Shown piece after piece: positions 1-7,861 of a stretch of DNA of 33,265 bases. Both the position numbers and the translations under genes were made by a program. Numbering within the stretch: position 1 is the first letter of the stretch; every line of letters begins with the position of its first letter. Under the pieces are notes generated by a model. It ran no database searches, was not told the DNA's origin, and saw only the letters and a program-made list of their open reading frames with translations. Origin of the DNA: Planctomycetota bacterium (GTDB lineage Bacteria > Planctomycetota > Planctomycetia > Pirellulales > Lacipirellulaceae); assembly GCA_003576855.1 (NCBI GenBank), contig QEVI01000012.1, forward strand, positions 1 to 33,265, in the 5' to 3' direction.

Positions 1-1074
1 AGCCCGCCGCACCAGAACGGACTTCCCGGAGAGCTTCCGCAGCGCCCGGAGGTCGATCTCCAGTACGACCTTTGCGGCGTTGAAGCGGAGTGGCGGCCGG
101 CTGGCGGCCAGCCGATGAAGACGTGGCTGCCGCACGTGAACATCGACGTGTCGCGGCAGTTCACGCAGCAGAGCGCCCTGCACGAGCAGATGTGGCGCGT
201 GATGCGCGAACCGGGCGCGCTCACGCTGCGAACGAAGCTCGATTTGACCAACCTGTTGCGCCCCGCCGTTCAACCCGGGGCGAAGCTCGACTACGAGCCG
301 GAGAACGAAACGATCACGCTCGGCATCAGGGCCGAGGGTCCCGTGCGGGCGACGCTCGACGGGCGGCCGTTTGAGTCGTTGATCAATGCGGGCTGGGGCG
401 GAGAATACAGCACCGCCGTCGCCGAGGGGGACTGGCACGACCTGGTCATCGAGCTGTCGCACCTCGGCGGCGCCAAGCCGCCGGTGCTGGAGCTGTCGTA
501 CTGGAGCGCCAGGGACGGCCGTGCGCGACCGCTGGCGCTGCGCCGCTTCCTCCTGCCCTGGGCCCAGCGGGCCAGTGAAGTCGCGGAGCTGGCAGACAAC
601 CGCAGCCTCCCGGAATTGCGAGGCGGCGACTGGCTCCGCGGCAAAAAGGAGTTTTTCGGCTCGGAAGCCGGTTGTTCGAAGTGCCATGCCATCCGTGGCG
701 AAGGGGGGACGATTGGGCCCAACCTTTCCAATCTGCCCCAACGCGACTACGCATCGGTGTTCCGCGATATCGCCGAGCCGAGCTATGCCATCAACCCGGA
801 CTATACGACGCAGACGGTGCTGCTCGCCGAGGGCCGGGCGCTGGCCGGCGCCGTGCGGACCGACGGCGACAAGCTGATCATCGCCGATCAGGAGGGCAAG
901 GAAACGGTCGTCGACCGCGCATCGGTCGAGTCGATCGAACCGGCGTCGCACTCGATTATGCCTGAGGGCATTCCCAAGGCCTTGGGTGCGGAGCGGCTGC
1001 GCGATTTGATGACATTCCTGCTCAATGAACCGCCGCCCGAACCGGCCGAGGGTTCAGCCAAGGCGAACCAATAA
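1..1074 (+). CDS. PVC-type heme-binding (cytochrome c-like) protein, C-terminal part
   Basis: The frame is open from the first base, so the start lies upstream of the window. The ATG at 115 is internal, because the residues before it (from about base 22) already read like family sequence. A c-type heme site CSKCH is encoded at 673-687. Near the C-terminus an MPEG motif offers a likely axial methionine. After the heme site come GPNLSNL and a segment ending in a helix (RLRDLMTFLL), as in the heme-binding domain of large planctomycete/verrucomicrobial proteins that often also carry a dehydrogenase-like propeller domain. The upstream half looks like a beta-rich domain. Such proteins are probably periplasmic and involved in electron transfer during sugar or alcohol oxidation; the substrate cannot be read here. 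TAA stop at 1072. The family call is firm, the exact function unknown. Confidence 0.85.
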   Translation, partial: SPPHQNGLPGELPQRPEVDLQYDLCGVEAEWRPAGGQPMKTWLPHVNIDVSRQFTQQSALHEQMWRVMREPGALTLRTKLDLTNLLRPAVQPGAKLDYEPENETITLGIRAEGPVRATLDGRPFESLINAGWGGEYSTAVAEGDWHDLVIELSHLGGAKPPVLELSYWSARDGRARPLALRRFLLPWAQRASEVAELADNRSLPELRGGDWLRGKKEFFGSEAGCSKCHAIRGEGGTIGPNLSNLPQRDYASVFRDIAEPSYAINPDYTTQTVLLAEGRALAGAVRTDGDKLIIADQEGKETVVDRASVESIEPASHSIMPEGIPKALGAERLRDLMTFLLNEPPPEPAEGSAKANQ

Positions 1075-1143
1075 ACACCCGCGAAACACGCGAATCAATG
1101 CGAGAAGAAAGATGCACGGCGACTCGCGTCTCTAGGCGGCCGA

Positions 1144-3819
1144 TTACTGGCGAACTGTCTTCAACATCGTCCGCGTGATTGACTGCTTGAGTTTGAAGAA
1201 CCCCTTCCAGGGGTCCTTGAATCCGCGCTTGAGCCGGTCGTGGATGTTCGCCACGTTGAACTGGTCGGCTCGTAGCTTGGCAGTCAGTTCGTCCCAAGAA
1301 ATGGGCGTCGCGATGGGAGCGCCCGGCCGGGCGCGGGTCGAGTACGACGCCACCGCCGTCGCGCCGCGCTGGTTGCGCAGGTAATCGACGAAGATCTTGC
1401 CCTGGCGTTTGGCTTTGCTCATGTTCACGACGTATCGGTCGGGCGCGGCGCGCTGCAGGGATTCGGCCACGCCGCGGGCGAACTGCTTCAGGTCGTCCCA
1501 CGTGTTGCGGCGGGAGAGGGGCGCCACGACATGGAGCCCTTTGCCGCCGGAGGTTCGCAGAAAGCTTTTGAGTCCCAGAGCTTCGAGGCTTTCGCGAACG
1601 TCGCGGGCCGCCTGGACGACGGCGCTGAAATCAAGACCTTCGCCGGGGTCCAGATCGAAGACGAGCATGTCGGGGCGCTCGATCTTGTCCTCGCGGGCGG
1701 GCCAGGGGTGGATTTCCAATACGCCCATCTGCACCAAGGATATAACGCCGGCAATATCGGCGACGGCGACGTAAACGTCCGTCGAGTCCTTCTCCTTGAT
1801 GGTCACGCCGTGGAGCGCCTTGGGCATCGCGTCGGTCAAATGCTTTTGATAGAAGCACTCGCGAGCCTGGCCTTCGGGGCACCGGACCAGCGTGAGGGGC
1901 CGGCGCTCGACGAAAGGCATGATCCACTGTGCGACGCTTTCGTAGTACCGCGCCAGGTCGAGTTTCGTCACGCCGTAGCCGGGGTACATCAGTTTGTCGG
2001 GACTGGAGATGGCCACGCCGGCGACGATCGCCTCGTCGCTTCGTTTGGCCGCCGGACGCCTGGCGGGCGTCGCCGGCCGGTTGGGCTTCCCGTTGGACGC
2101 AGCAGTTTCGCCGGGCATGCGTTGTTCCTTCTCCCGCACAATGAGCTTAGGGGATTTGTCGTCGCGGAGGCCCTGAAACGACGGGTGGCGCAACTGTCCG
2201 TCCTCGGTCCATTCGGTGAACTCGACCTCGGCGACTAGTTCCGGCCGGACCCAGGCGACGCCGCGAACCGTCGCCCCGCGCGGCGGCGAGTCGAACGGCG
2301 GCCCGCCGGCGCGGCGGGCCAGCAGCTCGCGATGCACGTCGCGGAGCGATTGGGCGGTGAACCCCGTGCCGACCTTGCCGGCGTAAAGAAGTTTACCGTG
2401 GTCGTAATAGCCTAGCAGCAGAGCGCCGAAGGCGATCCGCGAACCGCTGGGCGGCGTATAGCCGCCGATGACGAATTCCTGCCGCCGGGTGCACTTCACC
2501 TTGAGCCACGCCGGGGATCGGCCTGGCTGGTAGGCCGCGTCCATGCGTTTGCAAATGATTCCCTCGAGGCGACTACGGCAAGCCTGGCGCAAGACCTCCG
2601 CCCCGTTGCCGACGATGTGTTCGCTGTAGCGTAGCAGGCCCTGCGAGCCGGCGCCCGCGGCGGCCAGCACTTGCTGCAACAACTGCTTGCGGTCGACGAG
2701 CTTCGCGGCGGTCAGGTCGTATCCGTGGCAGTACGGCAGGTCGAACAGGTAGTAGGCGAGCGAATCGACGTCGCCCCGTTTGAGCTGGTTTTGCAGTTGC
2801 TGGAAGTTCGAGACGCCGCGGGCGTCGAGGGAGACGACTTCGCCGTCGAGCACGGCGCTATCCACGGGTAGCTGGGCGAGGCGGTCGGCGATGGCGCCGA
2901 AGCGAGCCGTCCAGTCGTTTCCATTGCGGGTGACGAGCCGAGCGCGGCCGTCGCGGAGGAAGGCCAGCATGCGGTAGCCATCGAACTTCAGCTCGTGAAT
3001 CCAGCGCTCGCCCGGCGGCGGGTCGGCGGCGAGCGTGGCGAGCTGCGGTTGCAGGCCGCTCGGTAGCGGCGCGCGGCGGGCGCCGGAGAGGGCGGCGGCG
3101 TCCTCCGTCGGCGGTGGGGCGGGGTTGGCTTTTTTTTTACTGGCGGCGCGGCTTCGGCGGGTCGCGGGCGATGAGGGCAGCCTTTTTTGGGGGGCGCTCC
3201 GGCGGCTCGTTGAGCCGCGGCTTTGGGTGGTTGACCAGGTGCGGTCGGCGGCCTTGGCGATCTGCTCGATGGTGCGCTTGGAGACGACGCTTTTGGGCTT
3301 CTTCACGGTGACGTCGTACTGCGACAGCGGCCGGGCGGCCTTGTCATCGTGCTTGATCAATAGCCAGTTCTTGCCGTCTTCGCCGGCGCGGCCCCCCATG
3401 CGGACCAGCGCCCAGCTTCCTTTGAGTTTTTCGCCGTGGAGGGTGAACTTCAGCCGGCCTTTCTTGTAGGCGGCCGAGGGGTTGTCGTCCTCCGGCGTCC
3501 ACGTGCCGCGGTCCCAGACCATAACTGTGCCGCCGCCGTATTGGCCTTGGGGAATGAGACCTTCGAAGTTGGCGTAGTCGAGGGGGTGATCCTCGACGTG
3601 GACGGCCAGCGCCTTAACGCTGGGGTCGAGGCAGGGCCCCTTGGGGACGGCCCAGCTTTTGAGGGCGCCGTCGAGTTCCAGGCGGAAATCGTAATGAAGC
3701 CGCGAGGCGGCGTGCTTCTGGACGACGAAATGCAGCGGGCCGGCGGAGCGAGCGGCCTTGCCGGCCGGCTCGGGCGTCTTCTTGAAGTCGCGTTTGCGTT
3801 TGTATTCCTTGAGACTCAT
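1144..3819 (-). CDS. ligD: Multifunctional ATP-dependent DNA ligase LigD (PE-LIG-POL order)
   Basis: 891 residues in the three-domain order of Pseudomonas LigD. Residues about 28-180 are the 3'-phosphoesterase, with QKH (H36), LHYDFR (H42, D44, R46) and EDHPLDY (H78, Y82). Residues about 250-560 are the ligase, with the adenylation motif ELKFDGYR and catalytic Lys278. Residues about 600-880 are the primase-like polymerase, with FDLDP (D722, D724), SGGKGLH (H763) and FVDYL (D812). It seals double-strand breaks in non-homologous end joining together with Ku, whose gene ends 55 bases upstream on the same strand. The PE-LIG linker (about 196-245) is basic and low-complexity, contains a 9-A run and a palindromic repeat shared with 15927-15955, and reads more protein-like in another frame (see findings). 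The start ATG at 3819 has no clear Shine-Dalgarno sequence. Confidence 0.96.
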   Translation of the reverse strand: MSLKEYKRKRDFKKTPEPAGKAARSAGPLHFVVQKHAASRLHYDFRLELDGALKSWAVPKGPCLDPSVKALAVHVEDHPLDYANFEGLIPQGQYGGGTVMVWDRGTWTPEDDNPSAAYKKGRLKFTLHGEKLKGSWALVRMGGRAGEDGKNWLLIKHDDKAARPLSQYDVTVKKPKSVVSKRTIEQIAKAADRTWSTTQSRGSTSRRSAPQKRLPSSPATRRSRAASKKKANPAPPPTEDAAALSGARRAPLPSGLQPQLATLAADPPPGERWIHELKFDGYRMLAFLRDGRARLVTRNGNDWTARFGAIADRLAQLPVDSAVLDGEVVSLDARGVSNFQQLQNQLKRGDVDSLAYYLFDLPYCHGYDLTAAKLVDRKQLLQQVLAAAGAGSQGLLRYSEHIVGNGAEVLRQACRSRLEGIICKRMDAAYQPGRSPAWLKVKCTRRQEFVIGGYTPPSGSRIAFGALLLGYYDHGKLLYAGKVGTGFTAQSLRDVHRELLARRAGGPPFDSPPRGATVRGVAWVRPELVAEVEFTEWTEDGQLRHPSFQGLRDDKSPKLIVREKEQRMPGETAASNGKPNRPATPARRPAAKRSDEAIVAGVAISSPDKLMYPGYGVTKLDLARYYESVAQWIMPFVERRPLTLVRCPEGQARECFYQKHLTDAMPKALHGVTIKEKDSTDVYVAVADIAGVISLVQMGVLEIHPWPAREDKIERPDMLVFDLDPGEGLDFSAVVQAARDVRESLEALGLKSFLRTSGGKGLHVVAPLSRRNTWDDLKQFARGVAESLQRAAPDRYVVNMSKAKRQGKIFVDYLRNQRGATAVASYSTRARPGAPIATPISWDELTAKLRADQFNVANIHDRLKRGFKDPWKGFFKLKQSITRTMLKTVRQ
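3194..3222. repeat. 29-bp palindromic dispersed repeat, copy A (inside ligD)
   Basis: A 29-base unit identical to 15927-15955. Its core is a hairpin with arms GCGGCTC (3202-3208) and GAGCCGC (3212-3218) around a GTT loop. Here it lies in frame in the ligD linker, beside a 6-T/6-G run at 3183-3194. It looks like a small dispersed palindromic (REP-like) element that has entered coding DNA. Confidence 0.75.
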
Positions 3820-3874
3820 CGCCGGTGGCAGCCTGGATCGGGGCGTCGCACGAGCGCGGGCGGCGAGCGGCCAC

Positions 3875-4756
3875 TTAGCCAGCCCGCCGTTTCTTCGCCG
3901 CCTTCTTCTTCGGCGGCGCCTTTTTCTTCGCCGCCTTGCCGCCCGTCGCTCGTTTTCCGGAGGCGTGCTCCACGCTCCGCCTGAGGACCTCCATGAAGTT
4001 GATGGCGGGCGGCGCCTCTTCTTGTTCCGGAGCCTCTTCGTAGTGCTCGACGGCTTGCGTCTGGCCCGAGTTGATCTTCCGCTCGATCAACTCCATCAGG
4101 GCGTGGCGATACTCGTCGTGGTATTGGGCCGGGTCCCAGTCGCCGCTCATTCCTTCGATCAGTTTGGCGGCCAGATCGATCTCTTGTTTACTCACCTTGT
4201 ATTTGCGGAGATCTTGGTCCGGCAGGTCGAACTCCTCCAGCGGCCGCAGTTCCTGGGCGTACCGCAGCAGTTCAAGGATCAGTGCGTCGCCCTCGACCAC
4301 CAGCGCCGCCAGGTATTGCCGGGCGCGAATCACCACGCGGCAAACGCCTGCTTTGCCCGCCTGGGCGATCGCCTGGCGCAGCAGCACGTACCCCTTCTCG
4401 CCTTTCGCGCCGGGCGCGAGGATGTAGGGGCGATCGAAATAGCGGAGGTCGATCAGCGACAGCTCGACGAACTGTTCAATCTCGATGGTACGCGTCAACT
4501 CGGCCGAGGCGTTCTCCAATTCCCCTTCGCTGAGCAAGACGTAGCTGCCGTTTTCGTACTCGAAGCCTTTGACGATCTTGTCCCACGGGACCTCTTCGCC
4601 CGTTTCCTCGTTGACGCGTTCGTACCGGACCCGCGCGGCATTGCGGCTATCGAGGAGCTTGAACGAGAGATCGGCCCGCGTCTCCGCGGAATAGAGCACG
4701 ATCGGCACGTTCACCAGCCCGAACGAGATGTGACCTTTCCAAACGGGACGAGGCAT
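3875..4756 (-). CDS. ku: Non-homologous end-joining protein Ku
   Basis: 293 residues, normal for bacterial Ku. The N-terminus has the family opening WKGHISFGLVNVPI, followed by RYER.N..TGEEV, LRYFD and PYIL, and a core ending near residue 240. The homodimer rings DNA ends and recruits LigD. The C-terminal 35 residues are very rich in Lys, Ala and Pro (KKKAPPKKKAAKKRR), a basic tail seen in many bacterial Ku proteins and thought to help DNA threading or binding. It lies between topoisomerase IB (155 bases upstream) and ligD (55 bases downstream) on the same strand, which supports co-expression with ligD. No strong Shine-Dalgarno sequence precedes the ATG. Family call firm. Confidence 0.96.
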   Translation of the reverse strand: MPRPVWKGHISFGLVNVPIVLYSAETRADLSFKLLDSRNAARVRYERVNEETGEEVPWDKIVKGFEYENGSYVLLSEGELENASAELTRTIEIEQFVELSLIDLRYFDRPYILAPGAKGEKGYVLLRQAIAQAGKAGVCRVVIRARQYLAALVVEGDALILELLRYAQELRPLEEFDLPDQDLRKYKVSKQEIDLAAKLIEGMSGDWDPAQYHDEYRHALMELIERKINSGQTQAVEHYEEAPEQEEAPPAINFMEVLRRSVEHASGKRATGGKAAKKKAPPKKKAAKKRRAG

Positions 4757-4911
4757 GGCTGATTTGCCCTTGGAGCGGACGCCGCCGTTCTGGCGGCCGA
4801 GGGAAGCCGCCGCCCGATCGCCTGAACAAGCGGAGCGGGTTGCCCGGAGCGGCGCGACCGTGCTAGCACTGACGTTCTAGCAATTGTCGGGCCAAAGCGC
4901 GCGGGGCTCGA

Positions 4912-5994
4912 CTACGCCTCGCGGCCGGGAGTCTCGGCCGGCTTCCACTGGCTCAGAAACCGGGCCAGGACCTTTTCGTCGGCAGCGAACAGCTTTTGCC
5001 GTCGCGGCTGAAAGCCCGCCAAGTAGTCGTCGAACGATCCGTCCTCGTAGCTCGCAATCAGGCCGGGATGGATGTAATAGTTCCGGCACACCGCCGGGGT
5101 GTTGCTCAGCAGGTTTGCCGCTTCGCAAATGGTTTCGCGGGCCAAGCGCTTGCGGGCGGTTTTGCTGGCCTTGGCGCCCGCAGCGTAGAACCTGCCCGCC
5201 GCCTGCGACGAGGCCTTCCAGGTGCGGAAATCTTTAGCCGTAACGGCTTCCCCGGCGACTTGCTGCAGGTATTCGTTGATGTCGCTGGCGCCGATGGGGC
5301 GCGGCTTGCCGCTGCCATCCAGGCATTGGAACAGCCGGGCGCCTTTGACTGCCGCACACTCCTGGATGAACTCGGCCAGCATCGCGTCTTCGACGAGCAC
5401 CTCGCGATGAATACCGCCCTTGGCCCGAAAGCGAAGCTCGACGCCGCCTTGCCGGACGGCTATGTGCCGGTCGCGCAAGGTGGAGAGGCCGTAGGAGCCG
5501 TTTTCCCGGGCGTACTCCTCGTTGCCGATGCGGACGCCCGTGAGGTCCAGCAGCGCCACCATGCCGGCCAGCACGCGCTGGGGACTGAGCCGGTCGCCTG
5601 CCAGGGTGCGGGCGATCGAGCGGCGGAGCTTGGGCAGAATCTGGCCGAACTTGCCCATGCGGGCGAACTTCGCCAGGTTGGCGACGTACTGCCAGCGCTC
5701 GTGATACAGGTACTGCTTGCGCTGGCGGTCGTCGCGACCGGTGGCCTGGAGGTGGCCTTTGCTGGTGGGGCATATCCAAACCTCTTTCCAGGCCGGCGGG
5801 ATGACTAGCGACTCGATGCGCTTGATCTTGCGGGGGTCGCGGAGGGCCTCGCCGCGGTTGTTGAGATAGACGAACCCGTGACCGTTGCGACGGCGGCTGA
5901 ACCCGGGGCCTTGATCGGTGACGTAATCGAGGCGGGCGAACCGGGCCAGTGCAGCGGGATCGTTTACGGCGGACGGCGGCAGCGTGCGACGCAT
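4912..5994 (-). CDS. DNA topoisomerase IB (eukaryotic/poxvirus type)
   Basis: 360 residues, typical of bacterial type IB enzymes. An N-terminal domain (about 20-90: LDYVTDQGPGFSRRR, IPPAWKEVWICP) is followed by the catalytic domain. Expected active-site residues are visible: Arg in LTGVRIGNEEYA, Lys in RAKGGI, Arg in KDFRTWKAS, and the nucleophilic Tyr in CRNYYIHPG (second Y). The enzyme relaxes supercoils through a 3'-phosphotyrosine intermediate. The usual His or Gly after RTW is replaced (RTWKASS), a small local difference. The gene lies 35 bases after udgX and 155 before ku on the same strand, so it is probably in one transcription unit with repair genes. The ATG at 5994 is kept because family similarity begins about 20 residues later; there is no good Shine-Dalgarno sequence. 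Confidence 0.93.
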   Translation of the reverse strand: MRRTLPPSAVNDPAALARFARLDYVTDQGPGFSRRRNGHGFVYLNNRGEALRDPRKIKRIESLVIPPAWKEVWICPTSKGHLQATGRDDRQRKQYLYHERWQYVANLAKFARMGKFGQILPKLRRSIARTLAGDRLSPQRVLAGMVALLDLTGVRIGNEEYARENGSYGLSTLRDRHIAVRQGGVELRFRAKGGIHREVLVEDAMLAEFIQECAAVKGARLFQCLDGSGKPRPIGASDINEYLQQVAGEAVTAKDFRTWKASSQAAGRFYAAGAKASKTARKRLARETICEAANLLSNTPAVCRNYYIHPGLIASYEDGSFDDYLAGFQPRRQKLFAADEKVLARFLSQWKPAETPGREA

Positions 5995-6029
5995 GGGCGG
6001 GACGAGCGGCGAGGGGATTCGAGGGGCGG

Positions 6030-6740
6030 TTAACGGGAGGGCCTTGCTGGCGCGGCGGTTCTTTGAGGCCTTGCTGGCGCGGCGGGCTCCTTGGAGTTTT
6101 TCTTTGCGGCAAAGTCGGGGAGCTTTTGGGCTACCAGGCGGAGGTCGTCAATCAATTCGCGGCGCATTCGGGCGCGGTCCTCGTGCTGCGGGGCCCGCAG
6201 GACTGCCGACGGGTGGTGCGTCGCAAGCGTCCACTGGGCCCAGGCGGTCACGAGAAACTCGCCGCGCTGCTGGGTGATGCGGAATTGCTTGCCGATCAGC
6301 GTCTGGGCCGCGGTGGCGCCGAGGCATACGACGATCCGCGGTTCGACGACCAGCATTTCCGCCTGCAGCCAGGGCTTGCAGGCTTCGACGTGGCGGGCGC
6401 TGGGGGTCTTGTGGAGGCGGCGTTTGCCCCGCGGCGTCCACCGGAAGTGTTTTACCGCGTTGGTAACGTACACGTCCTGCCGTGCGAGGCCGGCCGCAGC
6501 GATGGCGTCGTCCAATAGTCGCCCCGCGGGACCGACGAACGGTCGGCCTTGAAGATCCTCCTGATCGCCGGGCATTTCGCCGACCATGACGACCTGCGCG
6601 CGGCGCGGCCCCTGGCCGAACACGGTCTGCGTCGCGTGGAGGTAGAGATCGCAGCCACGGCAATCTGCGGCTGCCTCGCGGAGCGACTTCAAACTGAGGC
6701 GTGCGGGCAGATGATCGGCGGCCGACCTGGTTGCGGACAT
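6030..6740 (-). CDS. udgX: Uracil-DNA glycosylase family protein UdgX
   Basis: 236 residues. The Fe-S glycosylase fold is shown by Cys27-x2-Cys30, Cys121 and Cys139 as cluster ligands, GEMPGDQEDLQGRPF (54-68) as motif A, and HHPSAVL as motif B. The segment KRRLHKTP (106-113) is the hallmark UdgX loop (KRRIH in Mycobacterium), whose His (here H110) forms a covalent bond with uracilated DNA instead of releasing it. Ile is replaced by Leu, and the usual Gln after GE is Met. The C-terminus carries a 9-residue duplication (AAPARP twice), encoded by direct repeats at 6040-6058 and 6067-6085. GAGG about 7 bases before the ATG supports the start. It is the first gene of the minus-strand repair block and divergent from the dehydrogenase gene. 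Confidence 0.93.
   Translation of the reverse strand: MSATRSAADHLPARLSLKSLREAAADCRGCDLYLHATQTVFGQGPRRAQVVMVGEMPGDQEDLQGRPFVGPAGRLLDDAIAAAGLARQDVYVTNAVKHFRWTPRGKRRLHKTPSARHVEACKPWLQAEMLVVEPRIVVCLGATAAQTLIGKQFRITQQRGEFLVTAWAQWTLATHHPSAVLRAPQHEDRARMRRELIDDLRLVAQKLPDFAAKKNSKEPAAPARPQRTAAPARPSR
6040..6085. repeat. Direct repeat, 19 bp twice with 27-bp period, in udgX 3' end
   Basis: Identical 19-base units at 6040-6058 and 6067-6085, offset by 27 bases (9 codons), encode the duplicated Pro/Ala/Arg tail of UdgX. This looks like a local in-frame duplication in a disordered tail. Confidence 0.8.
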
Positions 6741-6794
6741 GACTTGCCTCGCCGGAGGGGCGGCCCGCTCGCGGGTTGTCGGGCCCCGGGCGAA

Positions 6795-6808
6795 CGGGCG
6801 TAAGCCCG
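6795..6808. repeat. GC hairpin with GTAA loop in the udgX/dehydrogenase spacer
   Basis: Arms CGGGC (6795-6799) and GCCCG (6804-6808) enclose GTAA, which as RNA is a GNRA tetraloop. If translated, the unit reads as RTGVSPV. It lies in the 203-base spacer between two divergent genes and resembles the short dispersed hairpins common in planctomycete intergenic DNA. Confidence 0.6.
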
Positions 6809-6816
6809 GTTGAGCG

Positions 6817-6864
6817 GCAGGTGCAAGCCGTGTGCCGCATTACACGGTTCGGCACGCAACCTGC
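6817..6864. repeat. Compound inverted repeat upstream of the dehydrogenase gene
   Basis: Outer arms GCAGGT (6817-6822) and ACCTGC (6859-6864) enclose an inner stem CCGTGT (6828-6833) and ACACGG (6842-6847) with an 8-base loop. It lies about 80 bases upstream of the GTG start at 6944. It may be a structured leader, an operator or a repeat; no family is recognised. Confidence 0.5.
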
Positions 6865-6943
6865 ATTCGCAGAGGCGTGCTCGTGCTGCGTCGAGGCAGT
6901 GCGCCGAGCGGTTAGCAAGAAACGCATCCCGGAGAGCTGGTTT

Positions 6944-7837
6944 GTGGCGAACAAGTCAAAACTCGGTGGTAAATCGAAACCGCGGAAGCTGCGACCCGCG
7001 CAGTCGCAGCCCAAACAGCCGGGCCAGCAGCACAAGATGTTGCCGGAGCCGGTCTCCATCCTGCCGGAGATGCGGGGCAGCGGAAAACTGGAGGGCCGCG
7101 TCGCGCTGGTCACTGGCGGCGATAGCGGCATCGGGCGGGCGACGGCGCTGGCCTTTGCCCGTGAAGGGGCGGACCTTGCGATTGTGTACCTCGAGGAGAC
7201 GGTCGACGCCGAGGAGACGAAGCGCGGCGTCGAAAACGAAGGGCGCCGTTGCCTGCTGATCAAGGGGGACGTGGGCAAGGAGAAGTTCTGCGCAACCGCC
7301 GTGGAGAAGTGCGTAAAGACCTTCGGGCGGCTCGACGTGCTGATGAACAACGCCGCGGAGCAACACTCGCAAAGCAAGTTGGAAGACATCACCGAGAAGC
7401 AGCTCGAGGCCACGTTCCGCACGAACATCTATGCGATGTTCTTTCTGACGAAGGCCGCGCTGCCCCATTTGCGCAAGAGCGATTGGGCGTCGGTGATCAA
7501 CACCACGTCGGTGACGGCGTACCGCGGCAGTGCGCACCTCGTGGACTACGCGGCGACCAAGGGGGCGATTGTCAGCTTTACGCGGTCGCTATCGCAAGCG
7601 CTGGCCCAGGACAACATCCGCGTGAACGCCGTCGCGCCGGGGCCGATCTGGACGCCGCTGATTCCGGCCACGTTTCCGAAGGAAAAAGTCGCCGAGTTCG
7701 GCAGCGACGTGCCGCTGGGCCGCGCGGGGCAGCCTTGGGAGGCGGCGACGTGCTTCGTGTTCCTGGCGTCCCGCGATGGAGCGTACGTCACCGGTCAGGT
7801 GCTGCATCCCAATGGCGGGGAGATTGTCAATGGGTGA
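6944..7837 (+). CDS. Short-chain dehydrogenase/reductase (YhxC/GSP39-like)
   Basis: 297 residues from a GTG at 6944. GGAGAG at 6931-6936, 7 bases upstream, decides this start. The longer frame from 6776 would translate intergenic hairpins. After a basic, Gln/Pro-rich N-terminal extension ending LPEMRGSGKLEG come the NAD(P) loop VTGGDSGIGRA, the MNNAAEQ motif (usual NNAG or NNAA), catalytic Ser in NTTSVTAY, YAATK with catalytic Tyr and Lys, and VNAVAPGPIWTPL. The N-terminal extension and GGDSGIGRA are typical of the stress-associated SDR subgroup of Bacillus general stress protein 39. The substrate is unknown. It ends 24 bases from the convergent oxidoreductase gene. Confidence 0.9.
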   Translation: MANKSKLGGKSKPRKLRPAQSQPKQPGQQHKMLPEPVSILPEMRGSGKLEGRVALVTGGDSGIGRATALAFAREGADLAIVYLEETVDAEETKRGVENEGRRCLLIKGDVGKEKFCATAVEKCVKTFGRLDVLMNNAAEQHSQSKLEDITEKQLEATFRTNIYAMFFLTKAALPHLRKSDWASVINTTSVTAYRGSAHLVDYAATKGAIVSFTRSLSQALAQDNIRVNAVAPGPIWTPLIPATFPKEKVAEFGSDVPLGRAGQPWEAATCFVFLASRDGAYVTGQVLHPNGGEIVNG

Positions 7838-7861
7838 GGGGCGCCAGGCCGCCAGCAGCGG

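Noticed and set aside
6776-6943. N-terminal extension of the dehydrogenase frame (TTG at 6776)
   Set aside because: It translates intergenic hairpins and lacks family similarity; GTG 6944 has a good Shine-Dalgarno sequence.
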